Shown here in pieces: positions 1 to 6,092 of a DNA stretch of 6,642 nucleotides. The DNA lies in NCBI GenBank assembly GCA_025352865.1, contig JANXSB010000151.1, positions 1 through 6,642 of the forward strand, written 5' to 3'. Numbering within the stretch: position 1 is the stretch's first letter; each line of letters starts with the position of its first letter. The stretch is from Chthoniobacter sp. GTDB taxonomy: Bacteria > Verrucomicrobiota > Verrucomicrobiia > Chthoniobacterales > Chthoniobacteraceae. Made by a program: the position numbers and the translations under genes. The notes under the pieces were generated by a model. That model was not told the origin of the DNA and searched no databases. It saw only the letters and a program-made list of their open reading frames with translations.

Positions 1-207
1 GTCAACAAAGACGCTCTGGAGGTGGGAGGAAAATTCCCCGCCCAAGGAGATGGCTCCGGGCACGGGCTCCTCGGGGGCGATGATTTTGCCTTTGGCTTCT
101 TTCCCGGTCGGGCCGTAGAGCGGCTGGCCGGCTTGGTTCGAGCCTGGAGTCAGCAGGGCGATGAAGCCAAGTGTCAGGGCGATGGACGAAGTGAGAGGTT
201 TGCGCAT
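1..207 (-). CDS. Inverse-autotransporter-type outer-membrane beta-barrel protein, N-terminal part (cut by window edge)
   Basis: Only the first 69 codons are in the window; the gene continues beyond position 1. The start ATG is at 205-207. Translated by hand, it aligns without gaps to the N terminus of the complete barrel protein at 438-1529, with 51 of 69 residues identical. Both share MRKPL, a hydrophobic export signal (about residues 6-26), the stretch NQAGQPLYGPTGK and the block PVPGAI..GG.FS.HLQ.V. The most divergent part is residues 37-47, a short charged linker after the signal peptide. By inference this is a second copy of the same barrel and is exported to the outer membrane. It lies downstream of the first copy in the same orientation but is separated from it by a terminator (357-400) and has its own promoter-like block (254-282). 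No Shine-Dalgarno precedes the ATG. Whether the rest of the gene is intact, or carries a passenger domain, cannot be seen. Confidence 0.82.
   Translation of the reverse strand, partial: MRKPLTSSIALTLGFIALLTPGSNQAGQPLYGPTGKEAKGKIIAPEEPVPGAISLGGEFSSHLQSVFVD
99..138. repeat. 40-bp exact direct repeat, copy 1 (barrel signal-peptide region)
   Basis: This stretch is identical, base for base, to 1421-1460, at an offset of 1322 bp. It lies at the same place in both barrel genes and encodes NQAGQPLYGPTGK plus part of the next codon on the minus strand. Similarity continues on both sides: rightward through the start codons at 207 and 1529 and, more weakly, into the leaders. It marks a tandem gene duplication, not a mobile element. 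Confidence 0.9.
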
Positions 208-228
208 GGTGTGTTTTGTTTGGGATGG

Positions 229-246
229 AGTTTCACGGGTGAAACT
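229..246 (-). promoter_or_regulatory. Leader hairpin of the partial barrel gene
   Basis: A perfect inverted repeat with 8-bp arms (229-236 and 239-246) and a 2-base centre. On the coding strand it reads AGTTTCAC-CC-GTGAAACT; as RNA the innermost pairs would open to form the loop. It sits 8 bp below the -10-like hexamer, so it would lie at or near the mRNA 5' end, and it ends 21 nt before the ATG. The other barrel gene has a matching hairpin at the same distance from its ATG (1551-1567). A 5'-terminal stem can stabilise mRNA, as in the enterobacterial ompA leader; applying that here is inference. Confidence 0.5.
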
Positions 247-253
247 TTTGCGC

Positions 254-282
254 GTTGTCTGCGATTGGCGGATGGATGTCAA
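254..282 (-). promoter_or_regulatory. Sigma-70-like promoter of the partial barrel gene
   Basis: On the minus strand a perfect -35 hexamer TTGACA (277-282) is followed after exactly 17 bp by GACAAC (254-259), which matches only 3 of 6 bases of the consensus -10. The same layout, TTGACT-17-CAAAAC, stands before the complete barrel gene at 1577-1605. That repetition is the main reason to believe it. The expected transcription start is near 247, giving a leader of about 40 nt. The weak -10 leaves open a requirement for an activator or a different sigma factor. Confidence 0.55.
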
Positions 283-356
283 AACTTTCATTCGCAAAAG
301 CCCTGCGCGCATGCAGCCGGGTGCGGCGCGAATGGAAGCGTCCGCGTCCGCTTTGG

Positions 357-400
357 AAAACAAACCAGCCGCTGGCGAGACAAGGCAAGCCAGCGGCTGG
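357..400 (-). terminator. Rho-independent terminator after the complete barrel gene
   Basis: A perfect inverted repeat with 12-bp GC-rich arms, CCAGCCGCTGGC (365-376) and GCCAGCGGCTGG (389-400), around a 12-nt loop. Reading leftward, the second arm runs directly into TTTGTTTT (357-364), a proper U-tract. It begins 37 nt beyond the stop codon at 438-440. It should end the transcript of the upstream barrel and insulate the second barrel gene at 1-207. On the plus strand no T-run follows, so it acts in one direction. Confidence 0.9.
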
Positions 401-437
401 AGTGGATGAGGTATGGGACGAAATGCCCGATGGAACT

Positions 438-1529
438 CTAGGTTGGAGGAATCGTCGCTCTCGGTGCTGGCCGTGGCACCGGAACGAAGCCGATAACGTT
501 CGTGCTCGTCTTGGTCGAGGTCTTGTCGCTTTCCTTGATCTCGCCGGACTTCACCGTTTTCACGTCATGGGAGCGGATAACCATGTCGCTCAGACGCTCG
601 CGGAAGTCGCGCTCGCGCGGACGGAAGGCGTCGCCTGCGCCCTCGAACGGATTGCGTCCGCTGAACAGATTGAAGAACGAGAATGGCACCGTGGCGCGCA
701 CGCCCGCGGACCAGTGGCCACCTTTGACATACCCGTCGTTCCACCATTCCACATTGCCGATGAGGCCGGGCAGGAAGTGCGCTTCGAGCCGTGACTTGAA
801 GCCCTCGAAGTCATGGCCGAACGGATTGTCGTAATGGTAATAGCCGCCGAAGACGCGCGTCTCCATGTAGCGCTCCACGCCGGGAATGAGGAAGCCCACC
901 TCCGCGTTCCAGCCTTCGAGTTCCGCCTCAAACGTATTGAAGGTCCGTGAGCGCCTGCTGCTCGTGACGTTTTGGAACACCACGGGTCCCTGCTGACCCA
1001 CGGGGCCGAACGTGGTCCTTCTCGAATGCCGGTGGGCACTGCTCGTGAGGATGTCGCTGCTGTCCGGCAGGTAGTAGTTAAAGCGCGCATCAATCCAATG
1101 CGTGAGGATTTCCCCGCCGAAGCCGAGGGAGTGAAACTGATTGTCGAACTGGCTGTCGATGGCGTCATAGAAGGCATTCGCCCCGACGATGACATCGTGA
1201 TCCGGCACGAGATAGCGCACCCCGAGGCCATAGCTGGAGACATACTGATGGCTGTCATTGTAGCTGTTGCGCGTGTCCAGGAAGACGACCGCATTGCCCG
1301 GACGCCAGAAAGGCGTGAGCGAATCCAGATACACGGTCTGCAGGTGCTCGGAGAACTGTCCGCCGATGGTGATGGCTCCCGGCACCGGATCGAGGGGAGG
1401 AACGGTCTTGTCTTTGGTGTCTTTCCCGGTCGGGCCGTAGAGCGGCTGGCCGGCTTGGTTTGAGCCCGGCGACAGCAGGGCGATGAGGCCGAGCGTCAGG
1501 GCGATGGAGGAGGCGAGAGGTTTGCGCAT
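438..1529 (-). CDS. Inverse-autotransporter-type outer-membrane beta-barrel protein without passenger domain
   Basis: This 363-residue protein starts with an export signal (about residues 1-26, hydrophobic core IALTLGLIALL). Residues 55 to about 292 resemble the beta-barrel domain of intimin/invasin-type inverse autotransporters: alternating aromatic strands, GLGVRYLV (101-108), VGANAFYDAIDS (115-126), then LGFGGEILTHWIDARFNYYLP (135-155 region), the usual order GxR, NxFYD, LGxGxE, NxYLP. After the barrel, residues 303-325 (RERDFRERLSDMVIRSHDV) recall the segment that closes such barrels. The protein then ends in a charged Thr/Lys and Pro-rich tail (326-363). There are no Ig-like repeats or lectin domain, so there is no passenger. 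Known relatives anchor adhesins; a porin-like or structural role is only inference. It has its own promoter block and a terminator, and a paralogue follows at 1-207. The ATG at 1527-1529 is supported by conservation between the two copies. No Shine-Dalgarno is visible. The family call is by residue pattern only. Confidence 0.78.
   Translation of the reverse strand: MRKPLASSIALTLGLIALLSPGSNQAGQPLYGPTGKDTKDKTVPPLDPVPGAITIGGQFSEHLQTVYLDSLTPFWRPGNAVVFLDTRNSYNDSHQYVSSYGLGVRYLVPDHDVIVGANAFYDAIDSQFDNQFHSLGFGGEILTHWIDARFNYYLPDSSDILTSSAHRHSRRTTFGPVGQQGPVVFQNVTSSRRSRTFNTFEAELEGWNAEVGFLIPGVERYMETRVFGGYYHYDNPFGHDFEGFKSRLEAHFLPGLIGNVEWWNDGYVKGGHWSAGVRATVPFSFFNLFSGRNPFEGAGDAFRPRERDFRERLSDMVIRSHDVKTVKSGEIKESDKTSTKTSTNVIGFVPVPRPAPRATIPPT
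1421..1460. repeat. 40-bp exact direct repeat, copy 2 (barrel signal-peptide region)
   Basis: Identical to 99-138 and at the same position within the complete barrel gene. Recombination between the two copies would delete one barrel gene's worth of DNA (1322 bp) and leave a single fused gene. The flanks also match, but with substitutions: rightward to the ATG about six of every seven bases are the same. Confidence 0.9.
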
Positions 1530-1550
1530 GTGTAGGTTTGGTTGGGTTGC

Positions 1551-1567
1551 AGCTTCGGGGTGAAACT
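1551..1567 (-). promoter_or_regulatory. Leader hairpin of the complete barrel gene
   Basis: On the coding strand AGTTTC-ACCCC-GAAGCT forms a 6-bp stem (1562-1567 with 1551-1556) containing one U-G wobble. It matches the 229-246 hairpin: both begin AGTTTCACCC, and both end exactly 21 nt before the ATG. The 3' arm has diverged in sequence but can still pair, which hints that the structure is kept. It lies 10 bp below the -10-like element, near the predicted mRNA 5' end. The stem is short and the evidence is only two copies. Confidence 0.4.
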
Positions 1568-1576
1568 TGCGCGCGG

Positions 1577-1605
1577 GTTTTGGAGATCGGCTGTGCGCAA
1601 GTCAA
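1577..1605 (-). promoter_or_regulatory. Sigma-70-like promoter of the complete barrel gene
   Basis: On the minus strand, TTGACT (1600-1605, 5 of 6 of the -35 consensus) is followed after 17 bp by CAAAAC (1577-1582, 3 of 6 of the -10 consensus). This is the same arrangement as upstream of the paralogue (254-282). It lies in the 93-bp gap after the stop codon of the TIM-barrel gene, where I see no terminator, so read-through from the upstream operon could add to expression. An 8-bp inverted repeat, ACTTGCGC (1565-1572) and GCGCAAGT (1595-1602), brackets the -10 element and overlaps the -35, as an operator might. Confidence 0.5.
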
Positions 1606-1622
1606 ACATCATTTCCCCACAG

Positions 1623-3257
1623 CTATTTCGCCGCGTCGATGAGCTGGCTGAATTTCTCGAGATCGCGGTAGTTATTTTGCCAGGTCGTGTACATCACGCC
1701 CGTCACGCTGCCCGGCACCGCCTTCGCCGCCGCCAGCCACTCCGCGATCTGCGCCGGGTCGCTGTCGTAGTAGCCCGCGATGACCTGCTTCTCCTCGCGA
1801 TCCGCAAACCACTTCAGGCTCTCCGCGCGCTTGCCAAAATTCCACTGCATGATCGAGACATCGCGATCCAGCCCCTCCCACGCGCCGGTGATCGGCCCAT
1901 TCACGAGATAGTACGGCCCTTTCACCGCGTTGTGATTCGGGTCAAACATGTCGTTCCACGTATAGATGCGCCCGCCCGGATTCACCTCCCGCAGGATCGC
2001 CGCGCACCGCTTCACGTTATCCGCGAGCAACTGCCCCGGCGTGAGATGCCGCGCCACGCACGCCGCGCACCAGTTCATCACGCGGATTTCATCGTGCGAC
2101 ATCATGTAAGCCTTCGCCCCCCACGCCTTGTGCAGCCGCACCGCCTGGTCCCGCAGCAGCTCATAGGTCTTCGGCTCGGAAAGACAGATCGTCGCCTGAT
2201 GATCGTACACCGTCACGCCGTGGTAATAGCTCGCGAGCAGCTTCGTCCCGTCGGGCAGTTTCACCTTGAGCTGCGGCGGCTCGTGAAAGGTGTCGTATTC
2301 CCCGCGCCACGGTTTCGCCCCGAGCAGGGGATCGCTCAGCGGCTCAAAGTCGCGCCCTTCCGCGAGCGGCTTCCCATCCGCCGTCGTGATCGCCAGCGGC
2401 GCGCCCGGCCGCCGCGCGAGATTCATAAACGCCACCTCCTCGATCTTCGGATCGCTCCACATCAGCGTCCCTTTTCCCGCGCCCCACACGCCGAAGTACA
2501 CCGACACTTCCGTGAACTGCGCCGAATTGAAAACCGCGTGATGCACCGTCCAGTCCTGCGTCGGCTTCGTGCCGAGATAGTTCCAGCTCAGCGACGCACC
2601 CTCTCCTTTCTCTGGCAGCACCTTGATCTCCGGCGAGCCATGGAAATCCTGCGTCTTCACTCGCACCGAGACGTGATACTGCCGCCACGGCTCCACCTTC
2701 AGCTTCTGCACCACGCGCGCATTCTTATCCACCGCGTCCGTCACCCGCAGCGCGCCGTTTTCCGGGATCATATTGTCATCCTTCCACGACCACTTTTTCG
2801 GCTCCGCGAAACCGCCCGCCGGAAACGCTGGAGCCACCGGATCATCCACCTGCGCCACCCCGCCGCGCACCGTCATCGGCAGCGCCTTCACCGGCTGCGC
2901 CTCGATCAGATTCACGTCCTTGCCGAGGATGTCATTCGAGTAGCCCACGGAAAAAAGCGCGGGCACAATCTCGATCTTCAGATCCGCTGCGATCTTCTTC
3001 ACGCGCTCCACGTTCTTGAAGTAGCCGGGGAAATTCGGCGCCACCATTTCCGCGAGGTGCGCGAACTTGGAATCCGTCAGCAGCACCTTCGTGTAACCCG
3101 CCGCCGCCGCCCGCCGCCAGATGGTTTCCAGCTCATCCACATTTTTGTCCACGAGCAGATTCGTCGGGTAGTAAAGCCACTTCTCCAGTGCTCGCGCGGG
3201 CAGTGAGGCAAGGAGGAAAAGGGCGAGCGAGAGCGGGAGGAGAGGGCGGATTTTCAT
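1623..3257 (-). CDS. Secreted TIM-barrel glycoside-hydrolase-like protein with inserted beta-sandwich domain
   Basis: The 544-residue protein has a clear signal peptide (1-23, likely cut after ARA). Residues 25-110 look like the first units of a TIM barrel (EKWLYYPTN, YTKVLLTDS, IEIVPALFSVGYSND). Residues about 150-277 look like a carbohydrate-binding-type beta-sandwich (ALRVTDAVDKNARVVQKLKV, YHVSVRVKT, WTVHHAVFNS, GTLMWSDPKIEEV). The barrel then resumes (about 340-540): YMMSHDEIR (384-392), IYTWNDMFDP (431-440), VSIMQWNFGK (467-476), VIAGYYDSD (492-500), GVMYTTWQNNY (520-530). D389-E390 after the strand recalls the Asp-Glu pair of GH20-type hexosaminidases, with W434, W472 and W526 as possible sugar-stacking residues; this is analogy, not a family match. 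C397 and C400 form CxxC, possibly a disulfide. The start ATG (3255-3257) gives the signal peptide directly, with no Shine-Dalgarno. It follows the SDR gene by 46 bp and is likely in the same operon. Substrate unknown. Confidence 0.72.
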   Translation of the reverse strand: MKIRPLLPLSLALFLLASLPARALEKWLYYPTNLLVDKNVDELETIWRRAAAAGYTKVLLTDSKFAHLAEMVAPNFPGYFKNVERVKKIAADLKIEIVPALFSVGYSNDILGKDVNLIEAQPVKALPMTVRGGVAQVDDPVAPAFPAGGFAEPKKWSWKDDNMIPENGALRVTDAVDKNARVVQKLKVEPWRQYHVSVRVKTQDFHGSPEIKVLPEKGEGASLSWNYLGTKPTQDWTVHHAVFNSAQFTEVSVYFGVWGAGKGTLMWSDPKIEEVAFMNLARRPGAPLAITTADGKPLAEGRDFEPLSDPLLGAKPWRGEYDTFHEPPQLKVKLPDGTKLLASYYHGVTVYDHQATICLSEPKTYELLRDQAVRLHKAWGAKAYMMSHDEIRVMNWCAACVARHLTPGQLLADNVKRCAAILREVNPGGRIYTWNDMFDPNHNAVKGPYYLVNGPITGAWEGLDRDVSIMQWNFGKRAESLKWFADREEKQVIAGYYDSDPAQIAEWLAAAKAVPGSVTGVMYTTWQNNYRDLEKFSQLIDAAK

Positions 3258-3271
3258 GGCGGCGGTTTTGT

Positions 3272-3316
3272 GGCGGTGCTGCAGCGAAAGCTGTCAGCTT
3301 CCCCTACAGCACCGCC
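3272..3316 (-). other. Inverted repeat over the SDR stop codon and the gap before the TIM-barrel gene
   Basis: Perfect 10-bp arms GGCGGTGCTG (3272-3281) and CAGCACCGCC (3307-3316) enclose 25 nt that hold the stop codon (3304-3306) and a 13-bp near-palindrome AAGCTG-T-CAGCTT (3288-3300). No T-run follows on the minus strand, so it is not a standard intrinsic terminator. It could weaken transcription or protect mRNA ends between the two genes, or be chance in GC-rich DNA. Confidence 0.3.
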
Positions 3317-4167
3317 GCGAACTCCGCCAGCAAACTCAAATCATTCTCCACCGCCTCGAAGAACGACGGATACCGCGCCACCCACCCGCTCGCGCGCAGC
3401 TTCGCATTACTCACCCGCTTGTTTGTCCACCCGCGTTTGCGGTTCATGTCGATCGGTCCGCACGGCGGCACTGGCCGTTCGAACCGCCGCGCGAGCCATG
3501 CGTACACCGCGCGCTGCGCCAGCGGCTCGTCGTCGCTCACATTGAAAATGCCGCGCGCCCTTGCCGTCACCAGATGCACCAGCGCCGATGCGATGTCCTC
3601 GCGATGCACCTGGTTGATCCACTTCCCGCCATCCCCTTCGATCACCGCCTCGCCCCCCAAAAATTTCCGCAACAGCACCGACCGCCCCGGCCCGTAAATC
3701 CCCGCCAACCTTGTCACCAAGCCATTCCGCGAGGCGACCCACTCCTCCGTTTCGCGCAGCGCGCGCCCCGTTTCGCGATCCGGCTCCGCACTACTCTCCT
3801 CCGTCACCCATCCGCCATCCGTCTGCGCATAGACCGACGTGCTGCTCGTGAAAACGAGCATCGCCGGCGCGAGCACCTCGCCCAGTGCCTGCACGCCGCC
3901 GAGGTACACCGCGCGATACTGCTCCACCCCGCCGCGCCCCGAACTCGCGCAATGAATCACCGCATCCGCTCCGTGCAATTCGCCGCGCGCCGCCAGCGCC
4001 GCGCGATCCGTGATGCCACACGCGACGACGCGAAACTTTTCCGCACCCAGCGCCGCCGCGGACTCCGCCGAATGCGTCACGCCCACCACCTCCCAACCCG
4101 CGTCGGAAAAAAGCCGCGCCGTCGCCAGCCCGGTGAAGCCGCATCCCGCGATGACGATCTTGCTCAT
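3304..4167 (-). CDS. Atypical extended SDR protein (NAD-dependent epimerase/dehydratase superfamily, YeeZ-like)
   Basis: This 287-residue cytoplasmic protein has an N-terminal Rossmann fold: KIVIAGCGFTG (3-13) carries the GxGxxG dinucleotide-binding motif. It continues with DAVIHCASS (68-76), LVFTSSTSVYAQ (104-115), TRLAGIYGPGR (152-162), INQVHREDIA (184-193) and FNVSDDEP (208-215), ending with KRVSNAKLRASGW (250-262). This order is typical of the YeeZ-like branch of the NAD-dependent epimerase/dehydratase superfamily. The usual catalytic YxxxK is not where it should be: the matching stretch (about 133-143) reads TGRALRETEEW. It is therefore an atypical SDR and its reaction cannot be named. 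The ATG at 4165-4167 overlaps the amylase stop codon in ATGA, which implies translational coupling. A longer reading frame reaches back to 4455, but those residues overlap the amylase and precede the Rossmann start. It may process a sugar or nucleotide-sugar linked to the amylase pathway; that is inferred only from position. Confidence 0.85.
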   Translation of the reverse strand: MSKIVIAGCGFTGLATARLFSDAGWEVVGVTHSAESAAALGAEKFRVVACGITDRAALAARGELHGADAVIHCASSGRGGVEQYRAVYLGGVQALGEVLAPAMLVFTSSTSVYAQTDGGWVTEESSAEPDRETGRALRETEEWVASRNGLVTRLAGIYGPGRSVLLRKFLGGEAVIEGDGGKWINQVHREDIASALVHLVTARARGIFNVSDDEPLAQRAVYAWLARRFERPVPPCGPIDMNRKRGWTNKRVSNAKLRASGWVARYPSFFEAVENDLSLLAEFAAVL

Positions 4168-6092
4168 CGCGCGTTCACGACTTTGTAAATCCGGCAGCCC
4201 AGCGCTGGCACCGTGAGCACCGCCTCCGGTTTTCCATCGCGCCACGTCACCACCGGCGCAGCTTCGCCCGCCGCTGCGTTCACGCATTGCAAAGTCTGCC
4301 CCTTCGCGAGCAGCGCCTTTCCACCCGTCGCCAGCGGCATCGCGTGATCCTTCACCCGCGTCTCCGCGGCCCGCGCGCCGTTCGCATTCCCGACCACGAT
4401 CACAGTCTGCGCCGTGTCGATCACGCCGCCCTTTTCCAAAAAACGCGCGATGCAAAAAATCCCGTCATCCTCGCTGCCGCCCGCGCCGTCCACCCACAGC
4501 GTCGCCGCTCGCCCCTCGCTCAACGCGGGCAGTTCGCGATGCAATTTCACAAACGGCACGAGCGCAGAATTGCCCGCCGCCGCGATCATCTTCGCCGCGT
4601 CCGTCCCGCGCGGCCACAGCGTCCGCCGCCCGGTCTCGCCGTCTTTGCCGATCTGACCGTCCGCGTCTTCCAGCGCGACCTCGGTGCCGTAGTAAAGACA
4701 CGGGATGCCTTCGAGCGTGAGCAGCAGCGCATCCGCGAGAGTGTTTTGCGCGGCGCTGATGCCCGCCACGCGGAAGCGGTTCAGCCCGTCGTGATTCTCC
4801 ACGAAGTTCACCAGCTTCCGCCGCGCGGGCAGCCCGTCGAGTCCCGGCGTCGGATTGAAGGCAGCGGATTCCGGTCCGGTGTCGCGCAGCATTTTCTCCA
4901 GCGCGGTCGCCGCGTGAAACCCGCCGTCCTTGTACCGGAGCCACTCGCGCGTCGCATCGCAGCATTGGAAATTCAGCACGCTGTCGAGGCACGGCGTTTT
5001 GTTCTGCGCCGCGTCTTCGCGAAAAGTGTAGCGCCCCACCGTCTGTGGATTGCCCGAATAAATCTCCCCGAAGAGCAGCGTCCGCCGCGCCTTCTCCGGC
5101 CCGAGCCGTGCCCGCAGCCGCGCGGTGAACGCATCCCAAAACCCACGATGTACATGCTTCACCGTATCAATCCGCAGCCCGTCCACTCCGACCGTCTCGA
5201 GATAGAACGCGTAGATTTCCACGAACTCATTCACCAGCGCATCGAAGTGCGCGCCCGCCGGATCGGTCCACACATCACGCAGGCTGAAAAAGTCGCACAT
5301 CACCTCCTCGCCATCGCTCGCGCCGAGCGAGCCGGGGCTCATGCCCTTGCGCCCGTAGCTGTCGAGTTGCGCGAGCACGCCGGTCGTCGCGATCTTTTTT
5401 CCGAGCACCGTCTGCGGCCCGTCCGGCGCGACGCGGCGCTGGTTCCATTGCGGGTGATCCGCCCACGTCGCGCCCTCGTGAAAGCCGTCGCGCTGGTACG
5501 GCGGAATCCATTCCGCCTGCCCGTCGTCGTGGCCGTTGTGATTTTCGTCGTAGTAAAAAACCGGGCCGACGTGATTGCACACCACATCCTGAATTACCCT
5601 GATCCCATGCGCGTGCGCCAGCGCCACGAAGTCGCGGTAATGCTGCATCCGCCCGTCGCGCGAATCCGCGTAGGCCGTCCGCCCATCGAGGCTGCGCGCG
5701 CTCGTGAGGTGCGGATCGATGTCCAGAAAATCCTGCGCCCAATACCCGTGGTAGCCGCACTTCCCGCCGCCGAGATCGAACGCCGAATTCCACACATTGC
5801 GCACCGGCGGCGTGATCCACAGCGCCGTCACGCCGAGCCGGTCGAAGTAACCCGCCGCAATCGCAATCTCCAGTCCGCGCAGATCGCCGCCGTGGTAGCG
5901 GTTGATGTCCCGCTGCGCCGCATCGTAGAGCGCCGGATCGCTCCCCGCCGGCACATCGTTCGCCGGATCGCCGTCGAGAAAACGGTCCGTCAGCGCGAAA
6001 TAAATCACGTCGTGATTCCACGGCCGGTCCAGCGGCGCAGCCGCCGCGCCGAGCGTCAGCACGGCGAGAAGTGCGGAAAAAAGGCGCAGCAT
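4164..6092 (-). CDS. Secreted alpha-amylase family GH13 enzyme
   Basis: The 642-residue protein begins with a signal peptide (1 to about 19, LFSALLAVLTLGAAAA). The mature part opens with DVIYFALTDRFLDGDP (28-43), the first strand of GH13 barrels. All four core GH13 motifs are present: region I DVVCNHVG (169-176), region II GLRIDTVKH (305-313) with nucleophile D309, region III LFGEIY (340-345) with acid/base E343, and region IV FVENHD (430-435) with D435 as third catalytic Asp. YHGYWAQDF (114-122) resembles the motif of cyclodextrin glucanotransferase and maltogenic amylases. The barrel ends near residue 525 and a C-terminal beta domain (about 545-642) follows. It should cleave or transfer alpha-1,4-glucans outside the cytoplasm; whether hydrolase or transferase cannot be told. 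The ATG at 6090-6092 is chosen because it starts the signal peptide; the in-frame ATG at 6126-6128 would add 12 residues before it. It is the first gene of the leftward cluster and overlaps the SDR start by 4 bp. Confidence 0.93.
   Translation of the reverse strand: MLRLFSALLAVLTLGAAAAPLDRPWNHDVIYFALTDRFLDGDPANDVPAGSDPALYDAAQRDINRYHGGDLRGLEIAIAAGYFDRLGVTALWITPPVRNVWNSAFDLGGGKCGYHGYWAQDFLDIDPHLTSARSLDGRTAYADSRDGRMQHYRDFVALAHAHGIRVIQDVVCNHVGPVFYYDENHNGHDDGQAEWIPPYQRDGFHEGATWADHPQWNQRRVAPDGPQTVLGKKIATTGVLAQLDSYGRKGMSPGSLGASDGEEVMCDFFSLRDVWTDPAGAHFDALVNEFVEIYAFYLETVGVDGLRIDTVKHVHRGFWDAFTARLRARLGPEKARRTLLFGEIYSGNPQTVGRYTFREDAAQNKTPCLDSVLNFQCCDATREWLRYKDGGFHAATALEKMLRDTGPESAAFNPTPGLDGLPARRKLVNFVENHDGLNRFRVAGISAAQNTLADALLLTLEGIPCLYYGTEVALEDADGQIGKDGETGRRTLWPRGTDAAKMIAAAGNSALVPFVKLHRELPALSEGRAATLWVDGAGGSEDDGIFCIARFLEKGGVIDTAQTVIVVGNANGARAAETRVKDHAMPLATGGKALLAKGQTLQCVNAAAGEAAPVVTWRDGKPEAVLTVPALGCRIYKVVNAR

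Noticed and set aside
972..1463. Plus-strand open frame of 163 codons opposite the barrel gene
   Set aside because: Antisense to a gene with a conserved paralogue, a promoter block and a terminator. Its translation is featureless and it has no start context.
1542..3206. Plus-strand open frame of 554 codons opposite the TIM-barrel gene
   Set aside because: Same Arg/His/Pro-rich shadow composition. The minus strand has a signal peptide and a coherent fold pattern.
3288..3304. Shared CAGCTTCCCC next to a small dyad here and at 6274-6283
   Set aside because: The two sites share 10 bases and a dyad, but differ in position relative to genes (after the SDR stop versus before the antitoxin). Two short matches in GC-rich DNA are not enough to call a regulatory motif.
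3256..4188. Plus-strand open frame of 310 codons opposite the SDR gene
   Set aside because: Shadow of the SDR gene; low-complexity Arg/His/Ala-rich translation without motifs.
4168..4455. N-terminal extension of the SDR gene upstream of 4167
   Set aside because: The extra 96 residues overlap the amylase, are Arg/Gly-rich and precede the proper Rossmann start MSKIVIAGCG.
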